NCBI RefSeq assembly: GCF_900205925.1
Contig: NZ_OAOD01000005.1
Coordinates: 1-64,000 of the forward strand
Reading direction: 5' to 3'
Source: Clostridium peptidivorans
Lineage (GTDB): Bacteria; Bacillota; Clostridia; Clostridiales; Clostridiaceae
DNA length: 64,000 bases
Of the stretch, positions 34,257 to 45,316 are shown piece by piece. A model generated the notes under the pieces. The model made no database searches. It was given only the letters and a program-made list of their open reading frames with translations, and was not told the origin of the DNA. Position 1 is the first letter of the stretch. Each line of letters opens with the position of its first letter. The position numbers were made by a program, and so were the translations under genes.

Positions 34257-35804
34257 TTAATTATTTTCTAAATTGAACAATACTTTACCTGTCATTTCTT
34301 TAGGAATAGAAATTCCCATCTCTGATAACATAGTTGGAGCAATATCTGCTAAAACTCCACCTTCTATAAACTTTTTAGAATTAGCATCCTTACTTATATA
34401 CATAAATGGAACAGGATTTGTAGTATGAGAAGTAAATGCTGTTCCTGTAGAAAAATCAATCATTTGTTCTGCATTTCCATGATCAGCAGTTACAAATACA
34501 CTTCCACCCATAGTTAAAACTTTATCTACTATCTTGCCCATACATTCATCTACAACTTCTATCGCCCTTTTAGCTGCATCAATTACTCCTGTATGCCCTA
34601 CCATATCAGGATTGGCAAAATTTAAAATTATCATATCATATAAATTTGTATCTAATCTTTTTAATAGTTCTTGTGTAACTTCATAAGCACTCATTTCAGG
34701 CTGCAAATCATAAGTTGCAACCTTTGGAGATGGAATAAGGGCTCTATCCTCTCCTTCATTTGGCTGCTCAACTCCACCATTGAAGAAAAATGTTACATGT
34801 GCGTATTTTTCTGTTTCTGCAATCCTAAGCTGCTTAAGTCCTAAACTACTTACATATTCTCCTAAAGTATTTTTATAACTTTCAGGTTTATAAGCTACTT
34901 TAACATTTTCTATAGTTTTATCATAAACAGTCATTGTTAAAAAGTTAAGACTTAATGTTTCTCTAATAAATCCATCAAACACCTTGTCGTTTAATGCACG
35001 AGTGATTTCTCTTGCTCTATCTGGCCTAAAATTAAAGAAAATCACAGAATCATTATTTTGAATCATTCCCGTAGGCTTATCACCTTTCATTATAACTGTA
35101 GGAAGCACAAACTCGTCTGTTTTATTGTCATGATAGGATTTTTGTACTGCTTCTATTGCAGAATTTGATTCCTCGCCTTTTCCAAGCACCATTGCATTAT
35201 AAGCAAGATTAACTCTTTCCCACCTTTTATCTCTATCCATAGCATAATATCTTCCAGAAATTGTAGCTATTTTACCTACACCTATTTCAGCCATATAGTC
35301 TTCTAAATTCTCAATATACTCTATAGCTGAAGACGGCGGTACATCTCTTCCATCTAAAAATGCATGAACATATACATCTTTTAACCCTTTTTCCTTGGCT
35401 AGCTTTATTAATGCTTTAAGATGTTCTATATGGGAATGTACTCCTCCATCTGAAAGTAGTCCTAAAAGATGTAAAGAAGATTTATTTTCAATGGCCTTAT
35501 CCATTACTCCATTTATTTCTGGATTTTTAAAGAAGTTTCCTTCTTTTATTTCTTTTCCGATTCTTGTTAATTCTTGATATATTATTCTCCCTGCACCTAT
35601 GTTTAAATGTCCTACTTCAGAATTCCCCATTTGACCTTCTGGAAGTCCTACGCTTAAACCACTTGCTTCAAGTTCTGTATGTGGATAACTATTAAAATAT
35701 TTTGTAAAATTAGGTTTGTTAGCTTTAGCTATAGCATTACCTTCTATGCCATTTGTTAGTCCAAATCCATCTAAAATCATGAGCATTACTGGTCTTTTAT
35801 TCAT
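34257..35804 (-). CDS. gpmI: Cofactor-independent phosphoglycerate mutase
   Basis: A 515-residue manganese enzyme interconverting 3- and 2-phosphoglycerate. Markers: MLMILDGFGL (metal Asp), GQMGNSEVGHLNIGAGR with the phosphorylated Ser, DGGVHSHIEHL, HAFLDGRDVPPSSA, FFNFRPDRARE, NFANPDMVGHTG and VTADHGNAEQM. Mn2+-dependent GpmI is known to be very pH-sensitive, and in Firmicutes activity changes in spores. It lies between tpiA and eno with 19- and 37-base gaps. Confidence 0.97.
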   Translation of the reverse strand: MNKRPVMLMILDGFGLTNGIEGNAIAKANKPNFTKYFNSYPHTELEASGLSVGLPEGQMGNSEVGHLNIGAGRIIYQELTRIGKEIKEGNFFKNPEINGVMDKAIENKSSLHLLGLLSDGGVHSHIEHLKALIKLAKEKGLKDVYVHAFLDGRDVPPSSAIEYIENLEDYMAEIGVGKIATISGRYYAMDRDKRWERVNLAYNAMVLGKGEESNSAIEAVQKSYHDNKTDEFVLPTVIMKGDKPTGMIQNNDSVIFFNFRPDRAREITRALNDKVFDGFIRETLSLNFLTMTVYDKTIENVKVAYKPESYKNTLGEYVSSLGLKQLRIAETEKYAHVTFFFNGGVEQPNEGEDRALIPSPKVATYDLQPEMSAYEVTQELLKRLDTNLYDMIILNFANPDMVGHTGVIDAAKRAIEVVDECMGKIVDKVLTMGGSVFVTADHGNAEQMIDFSTGTAFTSHTTNPVPFMYISKDANSKKFIEGGVLADIAPTMLSEMGISIPKEMTGKVLFNLENN

Positions 35805-35823
35805 ATTTTCCCCCTACTACACC

Positions 35824-36570
35824 TTAAAAATTTACTATAGCTGCAAAGTCTTCCGCTTTTAAACTTGCTCCTCCAACTAAAGCTCCATCTATATCAGACA
35901 TAGACATTTGTTCATTAATAGTAGAAGGTTTAACAGAACCACCATACTGTATTCTTACCTTATCTGCCACATCTTTTCCATATAAATTGCGTACTATGCC
36001 TCTAATAAATGCTATAGTTTCATTTGCTTCTTCAGATGTAGCTGTCTTACCTGTGCCTATAGCCCAAATAGGCTCATATGCTATAACCATATTTTCTACT
36101 AATTTTCCTGAAATAGAAGCTAAATCAAGCTTTACTTGTTTTGCTATAACTTCTTCTGTTATACCATTTTCTCTTTCATCTAAGGTTTCTCCTACACATA
36201 ATATAGGAATTAAATTATGTCCAAATGCAGCTCTTATTTTTTTGTTTATTGTTTCATCTGTTTCATTGAAATATTGTCTTCTTTCACTATGCCCAATTAT
36301 TACATAATCTATGCCCATATTCTCAAGCATTACTGGGGAAACTTCTCCTGTGAAAGCACCCTTTTCTTCAAAGTGCATATTTTGTGCTCCTACCTTTATA
36401 TTTGTTCCTTCTACAGCTGTTTTCACTGCATGTAGACATACAAATGTTGGACATACTACCACTTCACATTTTGCATCTTTAACCATAGGCTTTAATTCTT
36501 CCACAAGCTTAACTGCCTCTTCTATGGTGTTATGCATTTTCCAATTACCTGCAATTATAGGTATTCTCAT
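35824..36570 (-). CDS. tpiA: Triosephosphate isomerase
   Basis: A 248-residue TIM-barrel enzyme interconverting dihydroxyacetone phosphate and glyceraldehyde 3-phosphate. The N-terminal [11 protein letters not shown] carries the catalytic Lys, [11 protein letters not shown] the electrophilic His, [17 protein letters not shown] the catalytic Glu and flexible loop 6, and [12 protein letters not shown] plus [11 protein letters not shown] the phosphate site. It begins within 20 bases of the pgk stop. Confidence 0.97.
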   Translation of the reverse strand: MRIPIIAGNWKMHNTIEEAVKLVEELKPMVKDAKCEVVVCPTFVCLHAVKTAVEGTNIKVGAQNMHFEEKGAFTGEVSPVMLENMGIDYVIIGHSERRQYFNETDETINKKIRAAFGHNLIPILCVGETLDERENGITEEVIAKQVKLDLASISGKLVENMVIAYEPIWAIGTGKTATSEEANETIAFIRGIVRNLYGKDVADKVRIQYGGSVKPSTINEQMSMSDIDGALVGGASLKAEDFAAIVNF

Positions 36571-36589
36571 TCATTTCACCGCTTTCCAA

Positions 36590-37786
36590 CTAATTATTGC
36601 TCAATGCTGTTATTCCTGGAAGCTCTTTCCCCTCTAAGAATTCAAGAGATGCTCCTCCTCCAGTTGATATATGAGTCATTTGCTCTCCAAAGCCTAACTG
36701 ATTAACTGCAGCCGCACTATCTCCTCCGCCAATTACAGTAACTGCATTTGAGTTTGCCATAGCCTTTGCAACTTCTAAAGTACCTTTTGCAAAGTTTTCA
36801 AACTCAAATACTCCCATAGGACCATTCCAAATTACTGTTCTAGAAGATTTTATTTCATCAGCATACATCTTAGCTGTCTTTGGTCCAATATCTAATCCCA
36901 TATATCCTTCTTTAATATTCTCATCTTCTGTGATTACAGGTTCTGTTGAAGCATCAAATTTTTCTCCTATTACATGGTCCACAGGAAGCATAAACTTTAC
37001 TCCCTTTTCCTTTGCCTTTTCAACCATTTCTTTAGAATACTCTAATTTATCTTCCTCTACTAAAGAATTTCCTATTGTATATCCCTGTGCTTTTAAGAAA
37101 GTATAAGCCATACCTCCGCCAATTATTAAGGTATCTACCTTATCTAAAAGATTATTAATAACATTTATCTTATCTGAAACCTTTGCACCACCAAGTATTG
37201 CTACAAAAGGTCTTTCTGGACTTTCTACTGTATCCCCTAAAAACTTTAACTCTTTTTGAATTAAGTATCCACATACAGATACCTGTACAAATTCAGTAAC
37301 TCCTACTGTAGAACAGTGTGCTCTATGAGCTGTTCCAAAGGCATCATTTACAAATACATCTGCCAAAGATGCTAATTCCTTTGAAAAACTTTCTTCATTT
37401 TTAGTTTCTTCTTTTCTAAATCTAGTATTTTCAAGAAGAACTACTTCTCCATCCTTCATCTCACTTACTGCTTTTTTAGCATTTTCTCCTACTACAATAT
37501 CATCTGCTGCAAACTTCACTTCTGTATTTAAAAGTTCTGATAATCTTTTAGCTACAGGTTCTAGAGATAATTCCTTTTTAACTTCTCCCTTAGGCTTACC
37601 CATATGTGAACAAAGTATTACTTTTGCACCTTTATCTATAAGATATTTAATAGTTGGAAGTGCTCCTAAGAGTCTATTTTCATCAGTTATATTTCCATCC
37701 TTTATAGGTACATTAAAATCACATCTTACAAGTACCTTCTTACCCTTAACATCTATATCTTCAATAGTTTTTTTATTAAAAGCCAT
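36590..37786 (-). CDS. pgk: Phosphoglycerate kinase
   Basis: A 398-residue two-domain kinase making ATP from 1,3-bisphosphoglycerate. Markers: [16 protein letters not shown] (substrate arginine), [46 protein letters not shown], and [11 protein letters not shown] with [14 protein letters not shown] at 37786 is used because AAAGG is correctly spaced from it; the ATG nine bases earlier lies in that site. A hairpin stands between gap and this gene, which may lower downstream transcript levels. Confidence 0.97.
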   Translation of the reverse strand: MAFNKKTIEDIDVKGKKVLVRCDFNVPIKDGNITDENRLLGALPTIKYLIDKGAKVILCSHMGKPKGEVKKELSLEPVAKRLSELLNTEVKFAADDIVVGENAKKAVSEMKDGEVVLLENTRFRKEETKNEESFSKELASLADVFVNDAFGTAHRAHCSTVGVTEFVQVSVCGYLIQKELKFLGDTVESPERPFVAILGGAKVSDKINVINNLLDKVDTLIIGGGMAYTFLKAQGYTIGNSLVEEDKLEYSKEMVEKAKEKGVKFMLPVDHVIGEKFDASTEPVITEDENIKEGYMGLDIGPKTAKMYADEIKSSRTVIWNGPMGVFEFENFAKGTLEVAKAMANSNAVTVIGGGDSAAAVNQLGFGEQMTHISTGGGASLEFLEGKELPGITALSNN

Positions 37787-37808
37787 AGTAATCATCCTTT
37801 CTTTACAT

Positions 37809-37852
37809 TAAAAAGGGTTTTGCCTTATAGCCATAACTACAAATCAAAACCC
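37809..37852 (-). terminator. Intercistronic hairpin between gap and pgk
   Basis: GGGTTTTG pairs with CAAAACCC across a 22-base loop, followed on the minus strand by TTTTTAATG. The long loop and its place inside an operon suggest partial termination or mRNA protection. Confidence 0.6.
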
Positions 37853-37885
37853 TCCTTTAGTTTATTGTTCAGCTATAATTTCAAA

Positions 37886-38983
<1,098 letters not shown>

Positions 38984-40021
38984 TTACAACGAAAAATTAT
39001 TAATTATATTTAAAATTTTTCTTGCTGCACCTTCATCAGTAATCAAAACTCCTTTAGGTTTATTTATAAGGGTCGCAATTATAGCTTCCGCCTTAGATGT
39101 ACCTCCTGCCACAGCTATAAGATACTTTATACCTTCTATATGCTCATCTTTAAGCCCCATAGTTGGCGTAGAGTATACTTCTTCTCCTCTTTTATTAAAA
39201 TAATATCCAAAGGCTTCTCCTACAGCTTCCTTTTCCTTAAGTATTTCAATTTCTTTATGGCTTAAGCCTCTTCTCTTTGCCATTTCTTCTGCTTTTCCAA
39301 TCCCATAAAGAAGTATATCTGCATTATATATAATGTCCAGTACATCTTTTATTCCTTTTTCTTTAAGCATGGCATTTATAGCCTCTACACTTAAATTATC
39401 TGAAACATGAAGGAGCTTATAATTTGCATTTATTTTATTAGCAAGATTAGAAACTAATGTGTTTGCTTGAGTTTCTAATGTTCTTCCCATTCCACCTCTT
39501 GCAGGAACTACTATCATATTAGTTGGAGCATTAAACTTTGGCATATTATCTACTACCTCTTTTATACTACTCCCACCAGTCAATGCCATTATAGTATCTT
39601 CCTTGATAAGGTTCCTTACATAGCCTGTTGCAGATTTTCCCATTTCCCTTAAAATATTTTCATCTTCATCTAAATTTCCAGGAACTATAGTAACGTTAAT
39701 TAATTTTAGTCTTTCTTTAAGTTTATTTTCCAAATCAGCAAGTCCTTTTATATCATAAATGAAGTATTTTAACTTTTCTATTATATGTTCTCCCTCTTCA
39801 GTAATTATCATACCTGGAGTTGTAATTTCTATAAAGTTTTGCTCTTTTAAGAAATTCACTTCCGTCCTAACTATTCTTTCACTCAACTCTAAGTTTTTTG
39901 AAAGCATCCTTCTTCCAATAGGCTGATTATAGTATATATCTCGTAATATGGAATATCTCTTTTCCATAATTTCTAGCATCTCAGGCACTATCTTTTGTTG
40001 TAACTTTAATATTTCCTCCAA
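38984..40021 (-). CDS. cggR: Central glycolytic genes regulator (sugar-binding, SorC/DeoR-type)
   Basis: A 345-residue regulator with an N-terminal winged helix (RYSILRDIYYNQPIGRRMLSKNLELSERIVRTEVNFLKEQNFIEIT) and a SorC-type sugar-phosphate-binding domain (ALTGGSSIKEVVDNM; VPARGGMGRTLETQANTLV; LLYGIGKAEEMAKRRGLS; AVAGGTSKAEAI). In Bacillus CggR represses gap and the lower glycolytic genes and is released by fructose-1,6-bisphosphate. The start is uncertain: GAGGGG is properly spaced only for TTG at 40021, while GTG at 40030 lies inside that site. It is first gene of the glycolytic operon, with its own operator upstream. Confidence 0.93.
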   Translation of the reverse strand: MEEILKLQQKIVPEMLEIMEKRYSILRDIYYNQPIGRRMLSKNLELSERIVRTEVNFLKEQNFIEITTPGMIITEEGEHIIEKLKYFIYDIKGLADLENKLKERLKLINVTIVPGNLDEDENILREMGKSATGYVRNLIKEDTIMALTGGSSIKEVVDNMPKFNAPTNMIVVPARGGMGRTLETQANTLVSNLANKINANYKLLHVSDNLSVEAINAMLKEKGIKDVLDIIYNADILLYGIGKAEEMAKRRGLSHKEIEILKEKEAVGEAFGYYFNKRGEEVYSTPTMGLKDEHIEGIKYLIAVAGGTSKAEAIIATLINKPKGVLITDEGAARKILNIINNFSL

Positions 40022-40040
40022 GCACAACACCCCTCTGGTC

Positions 40041-40072
40041 GTTTATTGTCCCGGGCATGTCATTATTGCCCC
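40041..40072 (-). promoter_or_regulatory. CggR operator
   Basis: On the minus strand GGGGCAATAATGACA is followed by CGGGACAATAAACGAC, two direct repeats resembling the known Bacillus CggR operator plan CGGGAC-N6-TGTC repeated twice. It lies just downstream of the promoter at 40079-40107, so bound CggR would block elongation. Confidence 0.72.
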
Positions 40073-40078
40073 ACTAAT

Positions 40079-40107
40079 ATTATAGCTCATTTGGAACCGC
40101 TTTCCAA
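40079..40107 (-). promoter_or_regulatory. cggR-operon promoter with cre-like palindrome
   Basis: TTGGAA (40107-40102), 17 bases, TATAAT (40084-40079). The inverted repeat TTGGAA-AGCGG-TTCCAA (40107-40091) spans the -35 and part of the spacer and has a cre-like look (TGGAAAGCGGTTCCA), one base longer than the usual CcpA site. Confidence 0.7.
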
Positions 40108-40125
40108 GAGCTATAAATAATTTTT

Positions 40126-41478
40126 TTAAAATCTTTTTCTCCCCTTCGAAGACTTTATTCCCATTTCTTCTCTATATTTTGTTACAGTTCTTCTTGAAAT
40201 ATTCACATTACTCTTTTTTAACTCATCTGAAATATATTGATCAGATAATGGACTTTTCTTATCCTCTTTATCTATTAAATTAAAAATTAACTTTTTCACA
40301 TTAATAGAGGACATATTATCACTGCTGGTTCCTTTTATAGATGTTGTGAATAAGCTCTTTATCTTTATAGTTCCTCTACTTGTGTGAATATACTTATCCC
40401 TTATTGCCCTACTTATTGTTGATTCATGCATATTTAAATTATCTGCGATTTCTTTAAGAGTCATAGGTTTTAAATATTTCTCACCATAATCAAAGTATTC
40501 CCTTTGCATTTCAAGTATACTTTCAAGAACTCTATATACTGTACTTTTTCTATTTTCTATACTTTTTATTAAAAAAGCAGCACTATCTAATCTGTTTTTA
40601 ACATATTCCACTGCACTCTTATCTTCATTCTTATTTATTATACCTTTATAAAGATTATTTATCATAAGTTTTGGAACTAAATCATCGTTCATTATGATAT
40701 AATACTTTTCACCTATTTTTTTTATATAGGCATCAGGAGTAATATAATTTACTTCTTCTCCAGTATAAAATCCGCTAGATGGTTTAGGCTGGAGCTTTTT
40801 TATAATATCTCCATATCTCTGTGCTTCCATAGGAGTAATATTTAAGCTTTTTCCTATAATATTATATCTATTTTCAGCAATATCTTCTAGATGATTGTCT
40901 ATAATCTGAAGTAATTTACAATTTTCTATTCTTTTTTGATAAAGCTGTATTTTTAGGCATTCCTTTAAATCCCTTGCTCCAACACCGTAGGGCTCTAAAC
41001 TTTGAACTATCATCAAAGCATTTTCCACAAGCTTTAATGGCATATGTATCTCTTTAGATATCTCTTCTGTACTTATTTGTAAATATCCCCTAGAATCAAT
41101 ATTTTCTATTATGTAATTACAAATATACTTCATGCAATCCTTTTCATTAAAATCAGCAATTTGCTCTTTTAAATATTCTTTTAAAGACTTTTTGCTAGAA
41201 ATAAAATTAAATGGAGAAACTTCTTCGTCATCACTTTTTACATAGTTATTATGAGTATAATCATCAAACTCTAAATATTTTATTATATCTTTATAATCTA
41301 GCTTGTCTTCTTTTTTATCATATTTAGCTTCTAGCAATGGATTTTCTTGAATTTCCTTTTCAATATATTCCTGAAGTTCAAAGGAAGATAATTGAAGTAT
41401 TTTAATAGACATTTGCATTTGTTGTGTCATTATTAGCTTTTGTTCTTGATGCATAGATAAACCAAAATCTAAATTCAT
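40126..41478 (-). CDS. rpoN: RNA polymerase sigma-54 factor
   Basis: A 450-residue sigma-54. Region I is glutamine- and leucine-rich (LSMHQEQKLIMTQQMQMSIKILQLSSFELQEYIEKEIQENPLLE), region III contains the core-binding and HTH part (LKEIADNLNMHESTISRAIRDKYIHT), and the C-terminal RpoN box reads SRRTVTKYREEM, close to the canonical ARRTVAKYREML that reads the -24 element. ATG at 41478 follows AAGGGGTGTG; the upstream ATG at 41505 has no good site. It stands just upstream of cggR. No -24/-12 promoter was noticed in the window. Confidence 0.95.
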   Translation of the reverse strand: MNLDFGLSMHQEQKLIMTQQMQMSIKILQLSSFELQEYIEKEIQENPLLEAKYDKKEDKLDYKDIIKYLEFDDYTHNNYVKSDDEEVSPFNFISSKKSLKEYLKEQIADFNEKDCMKYICNYIIENIDSRGYLQISTEEISKEIHMPLKLVENALMIVQSLEPYGVGARDLKECLKIQLYQKRIENCKLLQIIDNHLEDIAENRYNIIGKSLNITPMEAQRYGDIIKKLQPKPSSGFYTGEEVNYITPDAYIKKIGEKYYIIMNDDLVPKLMINNLYKGIINKNEDKSAVEYVKNRLDSAAFLIKSIENRKSTVYRVLESILEMQREYFDYGEKYLKPMTLKEIADNLNMHESTISRAIRDKYIHTSRGTIKIKSLFTTSIKGTSSDNMSSINVKKLIFNLIDKEDKKSPLSDQYISDELKKSNVNISRRTVTKYREEMGIKSSKGRKRF

Positions 41479-41618
41479 ATACAACACACCCCTTATAGTT
41501 TTCATTATAACATTTATATGAATTCAGTTACAGGCTTATACGCAAAATCCATGCCAAAATTTCAAATTATTTTTAATTTTCAACTATATATTTTAACATT
41601 AACTATAAACTTTTAATT

Positions 41619-41646
41619 AAAAAAGCCCGCACCGCGGACTTTTTTA
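41619..41646 (-). terminator. Terminator of the nucleoside ABC operon
   Basis: AAGTCCGC / GCGGGCTT with a three-base GGT-type loop, followed on the minus strand by TTTTTTAATTAAAAG. Confidence 0.88.
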
Positions 41647-41684
41647 ATTAATATGAAATATTAGTTACTTAGTATTAATTATAT

Positions 41685-42620
41685 TTATCTCTGTCCTTTT
41701 TCATAAGGCACCCCATCTGCTGCTGGTGCTTGAGTTTTTCCAACAAATCCAGCAAGAGCTAGCATAGTAAGTATATAAGGGAATGCCGCATACACTTCTC
41801 CGGGAATAGTCCATCCAAATCCCTTTGCAAATAACTGAAATGTTTCTGCAAAAGCAAATAACATCGATGCCCACATAGCATTTATAGGCTTCCAGTTACC
41901 AAATATCATGGCCGCTAGAGCAATAAAGCCTCTACCACTTACCATATTTTCTCTATATAAATTCATTATGCCTATAGAAAGAGTAGCTCCTCCTAATCCT
42001 GCAAGAACTCCTGAAAGTATTACACAAAAATATCTTATTTTATATACGCTTACTCCCAAAGTATCTGCAGCCTTTGGATGTTCTCCTACAGATCTTATTC
42101 TAAGTCCTAACGGAGTTTTATATATTACATAATGAGATACAAATACTAATATAAATGCTATAAACACAAACCAATTCAATTCTTTTAATATTGCTCCAAT
42201 GACAGGAACCTTCCCCATCATTTCTGATGGATATGGAATTGATTCTACAACGCTTGTTTGCGAACCAGTGTTAAAGAACTTAACAATTAAAAAACTTGTT
42301 AATGCCCCTGCAAATATATTTATAGCAACACCAGATACAACCTGTTCTGCCTTTAAGTGAATACTTAAATACGCATGTATGGCTGCCATAGCTGCTCCAG
42401 CAATCATAGCAAATATAAGTCCCATCCAAGGGTTGCCTGTAACAAAGGACCCATATACTGCAAAGAAAGCACCTGTTGTCATTATACCTTCTAAGGCTAT
42501 ATTTACAACTCCAGCTTTCTCCGAAAAAACTCCACCAAGGGCTGCAAATATAAGAGGTGTTGAGAGTCTTAACGTTGCGGCAATTATTCCTGTTATAGCT
42601 ATATACGCTCCATTATCCAT
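41685..42620 (-). CDS. BMP-type nucleoside ABC transporter permease 2
   Basis: A 311-residue BPD_transp_2-family inner permease with about eight to ten helices; motifs ALGGVFSEKAGVVNIALEGIMTTGAF and GLRIRSVGEHPKAADTLGVSVYKIRYFCVILSGVLAGLGGA are typical of NupQ/YufQ-type subunits of purine/pyrimidine nucleoside importers. Its start overlaps permease 1 by eight bases. It is the last gene of a four-gene operon (lipoprotein, ATPase, two permeases). Confidence 0.92.
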   Translation of the reverse strand: MDNGAYIAITGIIAATLRLSTPLIFAALGGVFSEKAGVVNIALEGIMTTGAFFAVYGSFVTGNPWMGLIFAMIAGAAMAAIHAYLSIHLKAEQVVSGVAINIFAGALTSFLIVKFFNTGSQTSVVESIPYPSEMMGKVPVIGAILKELNWFVFIAFILVFVSHYVIYKTPLGLRIRSVGEHPKAADTLGVSVYKIRYFCVILSGVLAGLGGATLSIGIMNLYRENMVSGRGFIALAAMIFGNWKPINAMWASMLFAFAETFQLFAKGFGWTIPGEVYAAFPYILTMLALAGFVGKTQAPAADGVPYEKGQR

Positions 42621-43698
42621 TTGTCAAAGCCCCCTTTTTTCTTCTTTGTGATATAAGTTTAAATATATATTCTCCAGCAATAAATAGTACTATTATACCT
42701 TGAATTAAGTATGAAATTGTTTTTGGTATACCAAATAACATAAGGGTTGCTGAACTGTAATTTAGTGCTGCAAATAATATTGCTGAAAAAAGTACTCCTA
42801 TAGGGTTACTTTTAGCAACTAAAGCTACTGCAATACCATCAAATCCAAAGTTAGGGAATCCAAATAATTGAACAGATTGATGTTGTACCCCCATTACATG
42901 TATTGCTCCACCAATACCTGCTATTGCTCCTGAAATTACCATTGACAGTATTATGTTTTTCTTTATACTTATTCCACCGTATTCTGCAGAAGTTGGACTT
43001 AATCCTACTGCTCTTATTTCATATCCTATTGTAGTCTTCCAAAACAATATATAAACTAAAATTGCAAATATTAATCCTATAAATATTCCTATGTTCAATC
43101 TATTATTAGGTCCTAAAAATCTAAATAGTTCTGCTGACTTTTGAATAAGTTCTGTGCTTGCGGACCCTTCCTTATGAAAAGGACCCATGGTTAAATAATT
43201 TGTAAAGTGCATAGCAATAAAGTTCATCATAATAGTATTTACAACTTCATTTGTTCCTATTTTCGCCTTTAAGTATCCTGGAATTCCTGCCCATAATGCC
43301 CCCGCAGCCATTCCTGCTATAAGTATTAATATCACATGTATAACTGCAGGTATCCCTGGGATTAATCCTATTATTGCTGCTGTAATCATTCCCATAATAA
43401 ACTGCCCTTCAACACCTATATTAAAAAGTCCAGTTTTAAATGCAACAGCATGGGCAAGCCCTGTAAATATTAACGGAGTTGTAAATACAAAGGTTTCTAT
43501 TAAATTTATTTTCGATCCAAAACTACCCTTCCAAATGGAAGTAAATAGTAACTGTGCCGAATCTAAAAATCCAAATCCTTTAGCCCACATTACAAAGAAT
43601 ACAGATATAACAAGAGCTAGCAATATGGATAAAAAGGATACTGATAAATTTCTTACCGAATTTAAAATCGTTATAGTTTTCGTATTATCTTTAGCCAT
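42613..43698 (-). CDS. BMP-type nucleoside ABC transporter permease 1
   Basis: A 361-residue permease with eight to ten helices, matching the NupP/YufP-like partner: FTTPLIFTGLAHAVAFKTGLFNIGVEGQFIMG, LWAGIPGYLKAKIGTNEVVNTIMMNFIAMHF, IRAVGLSPTSAEYGGISIKKNIILSMVISGAIAGIGGA. Overlaps of eight bases with both neighbours show tight translational coupling. It should form a heterodimeric channel with the product at 41685. Confidence 0.92.
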   Translation of the reverse strand: MAKDNTKTITILNSVRNLSVSFLSILLALVISVFFVMWAKGFGFLDSAQLLFTSIWKGSFGSKINLIETFVFTTPLIFTGLAHAVAFKTGLFNIGVEGQFIMGMITAAIIGLIPGIPAVIHVILILIAGMAAGALWAGIPGYLKAKIGTNEVVNTIMMNFIAMHFTNYLTMGPFHKEGSASTELIQKSAELFRFLGPNNRLNIGIFIGLIFAILVYILFWKTTIGYEIRAVGLSPTSAEYGGISIKKNIILSMVISGAIAGIGGAIHVMGVQHQSVQLFGFPNFGFDGIAVALVAKSNPIGVLFSAILFAALNYSSATLMLFGIPKTISYLIQGIIVLFIAGEYIFKLISQRRKKGALTNG

Positions 43699-45235
43699 CT
43701 ATTTTACCTCCCTGCGTATCCTTTTTTAAAGTTCCGCCGGCCATTAATATGCCAAGTTTTTGATCTGTTGCATCCTTAGCATTTAACGTATCTACTATTT
43801 CCCCATCATATATAACCGCGATTCTATCTGAAAGAGACATTACTTCATCTAATTCTAATGATACCAAAAGTACTGCCCTTCCTTTATCTCTTTCCTGTAT
43901 TAATCTTTTATGTATGTACTCAATGGCACCTACGTCAAGTCCACGGGTTGGTTGGACTGCAATTACAAGTTCTGGGTCCTTTTCAATTTCTCTTGCCACA
44001 ATTAGCTTTTGTTGATTTCCTCCTGATAAAGATGAAGCTGACACATCTTCATTAGGAGTTCTTACATCAAATTCATCTATAAGCTTTTTTACATGTTCTC
44101 TTATTTTATGATAATTCATCATTATGCCATTTGAAAAAGGCTTCTTATGGTGTATACCTAGTACAGAGTTTTCAAGTAGTGAATATTTTAAAACCAATCC
44201 CCTTTTGTGTCTGTCCTCTGGTATATGGCCAACTCCTGCATCTGTTATATCCTTAGTTGGTTTTCCTGTTATATCATTACCCTTTAAATACACCTTACCT
44301 TCTATTGGCTTTATAAGTCCTACTATGGCCTCTACAAGTTCTTTTTGTCCATTACCATCTACTCCTGCAATCCCTAGTATCTCACCAGATTTAATTTCTA
44401 AAGTTATGCCTTTTAATGCAGGGAGTTTTCTATGATCTAATGCCTTTAAATTTTCTATCTTTAATATAGCTTCTCCTGGATTTGATAGTTCTTTATTTAC
44501 TATAAGATTGACCTTTCTTCCTACCATCATTTCTGCCAGTTCGTCTATATTGGTTTCTCTAGTATTAACAGTATCTATATATTTCCCTCTTCTTATTATT
44601 GTTACTCTATTACTCATACTCATAACCTCTTTTAATTTATGAGTTATAAGTATTATAGATTTACCCTCTTTTGTTAAATTTTTAAGTATTGATCCAAGTT
44701 CTATTATCTCCTGCGGAGTTAAAACTGCTGTTGGTTCATCAAGTATAAGTATTTCTGCACCTCTATATAGTGACTTTAGTATCTCAACCTTTTGTTGTTG
44801 CCCTACAGTCATGTCTTCAATTACAGTTTTAGGGTCGATATTAAATCCATACTTTTCTGCAAGTTCTTTAGTATCCTTTTCCGCCTTTTTAATATCTATG
44901 TGATATATTCCTTTTTTAGGCTCTTGCCCTAAAACCATATTTTCAGCTACTGTGAAATTATGCACTAACATAAAATGTTGATGCACCATTCCTATACCCA
45001 GCTTAATTGCATCCTTAGGATTTTTAATATTTACCTTATTTCCATTTACATATATTTCACCTGCTTCTGGTTGATACAGTCCATATAAAATATTCATTAA
45101 AGTAGTTTTTCCAGCTCCATTTTCACCAAGAAGAACATGTATTTCTCCCTTTTTTAGTTCAAAATCCACATTGTCATTAGCTATAGTTCCTGGAAAAATC
45201 TTGGTTATACCTTTCATTTCTACAACTCTTTCCAT
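43691..45235 (-). CDS. Nucleoside ABC transporter ATPase (double-domain)
   Basis: A 514-residue protein with two ABC cassettes, as in ribose/nucleoside importers (NupO/YufO-like). The first cassette has Walker A GENGAGKTT, signature MTVGQQQKVEILKSL and Walker B ILILDEPTAVLTP. The second has a weaker Walker A (GVDGNGQKE), signature SLSGGNQQKLIVARE and VQPTRGLDVGA in place of a canonical Walker B, the usual degenerate second site. It is separated from the lipoprotein gene by a strong hairpin. Confidence 0.95.
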   Translation of the reverse strand: MERVVEMKGITKIFPGTIANDNVDFELKKGEIHVLLGENGAGKTTLMNILYGLYQPEAGEIYVNGNKVNIKNPKDAIKLGIGMVHQHFMLVHNFTVAENMVLGQEPKKGIYHIDIKKAEKDTKELAEKYGFNIDPKTVIEDMTVGQQQKVEILKSLYRGAEILILDEPTAVLTPQEIIELGSILKNLTKEGKSIILITHKLKEVMSMSNRVTIIRRGKYIDTVNTRETNIDELAEMMVGRKVNLIVNKELSNPGEAILKIENLKALDHRKLPALKGITLEIKSGEILGIAGVDGNGQKELVEAIVGLIKPIEGKVYLKGNDITGKPTKDITDAGVGHIPEDRHKRGLVLKYSLLENSVLGIHHKKPFSNGIMMNYHKIREHVKKLIDEFDVRTPNEDVSASSLSGGNQQKLIVAREIEKDPELVIAVQPTRGLDVGAIEYIHKRLIQERDKGRAVLLVSLELDEVMSLSDRIAVIYDGEIVDTLNAKDATDQKLGILMAGGTLKKDTQGGKIDG

Positions 45236-45286
45236 TTAAATCCTCCCTTCTGCAATGAAGTTTAAGTTCCAAATAATTATGCAAAA

Positions 45287-45310
45287 GGCTAGGTGCATAA
45301 GCACCTAGCC
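45287..45310 (-). terminator. Intercistronic hairpin after the lipoprotein gene
   Basis: A perfect 10-base stem, GGCTAGGTGC / GCACCTAGCC with a four-base loop, followed by TTTTGC on the minus strand. Partial termination here would give excess binding protein over transporter subunits. Confidence 0.82.
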
Positions 45311-45316
45311 AAACTA

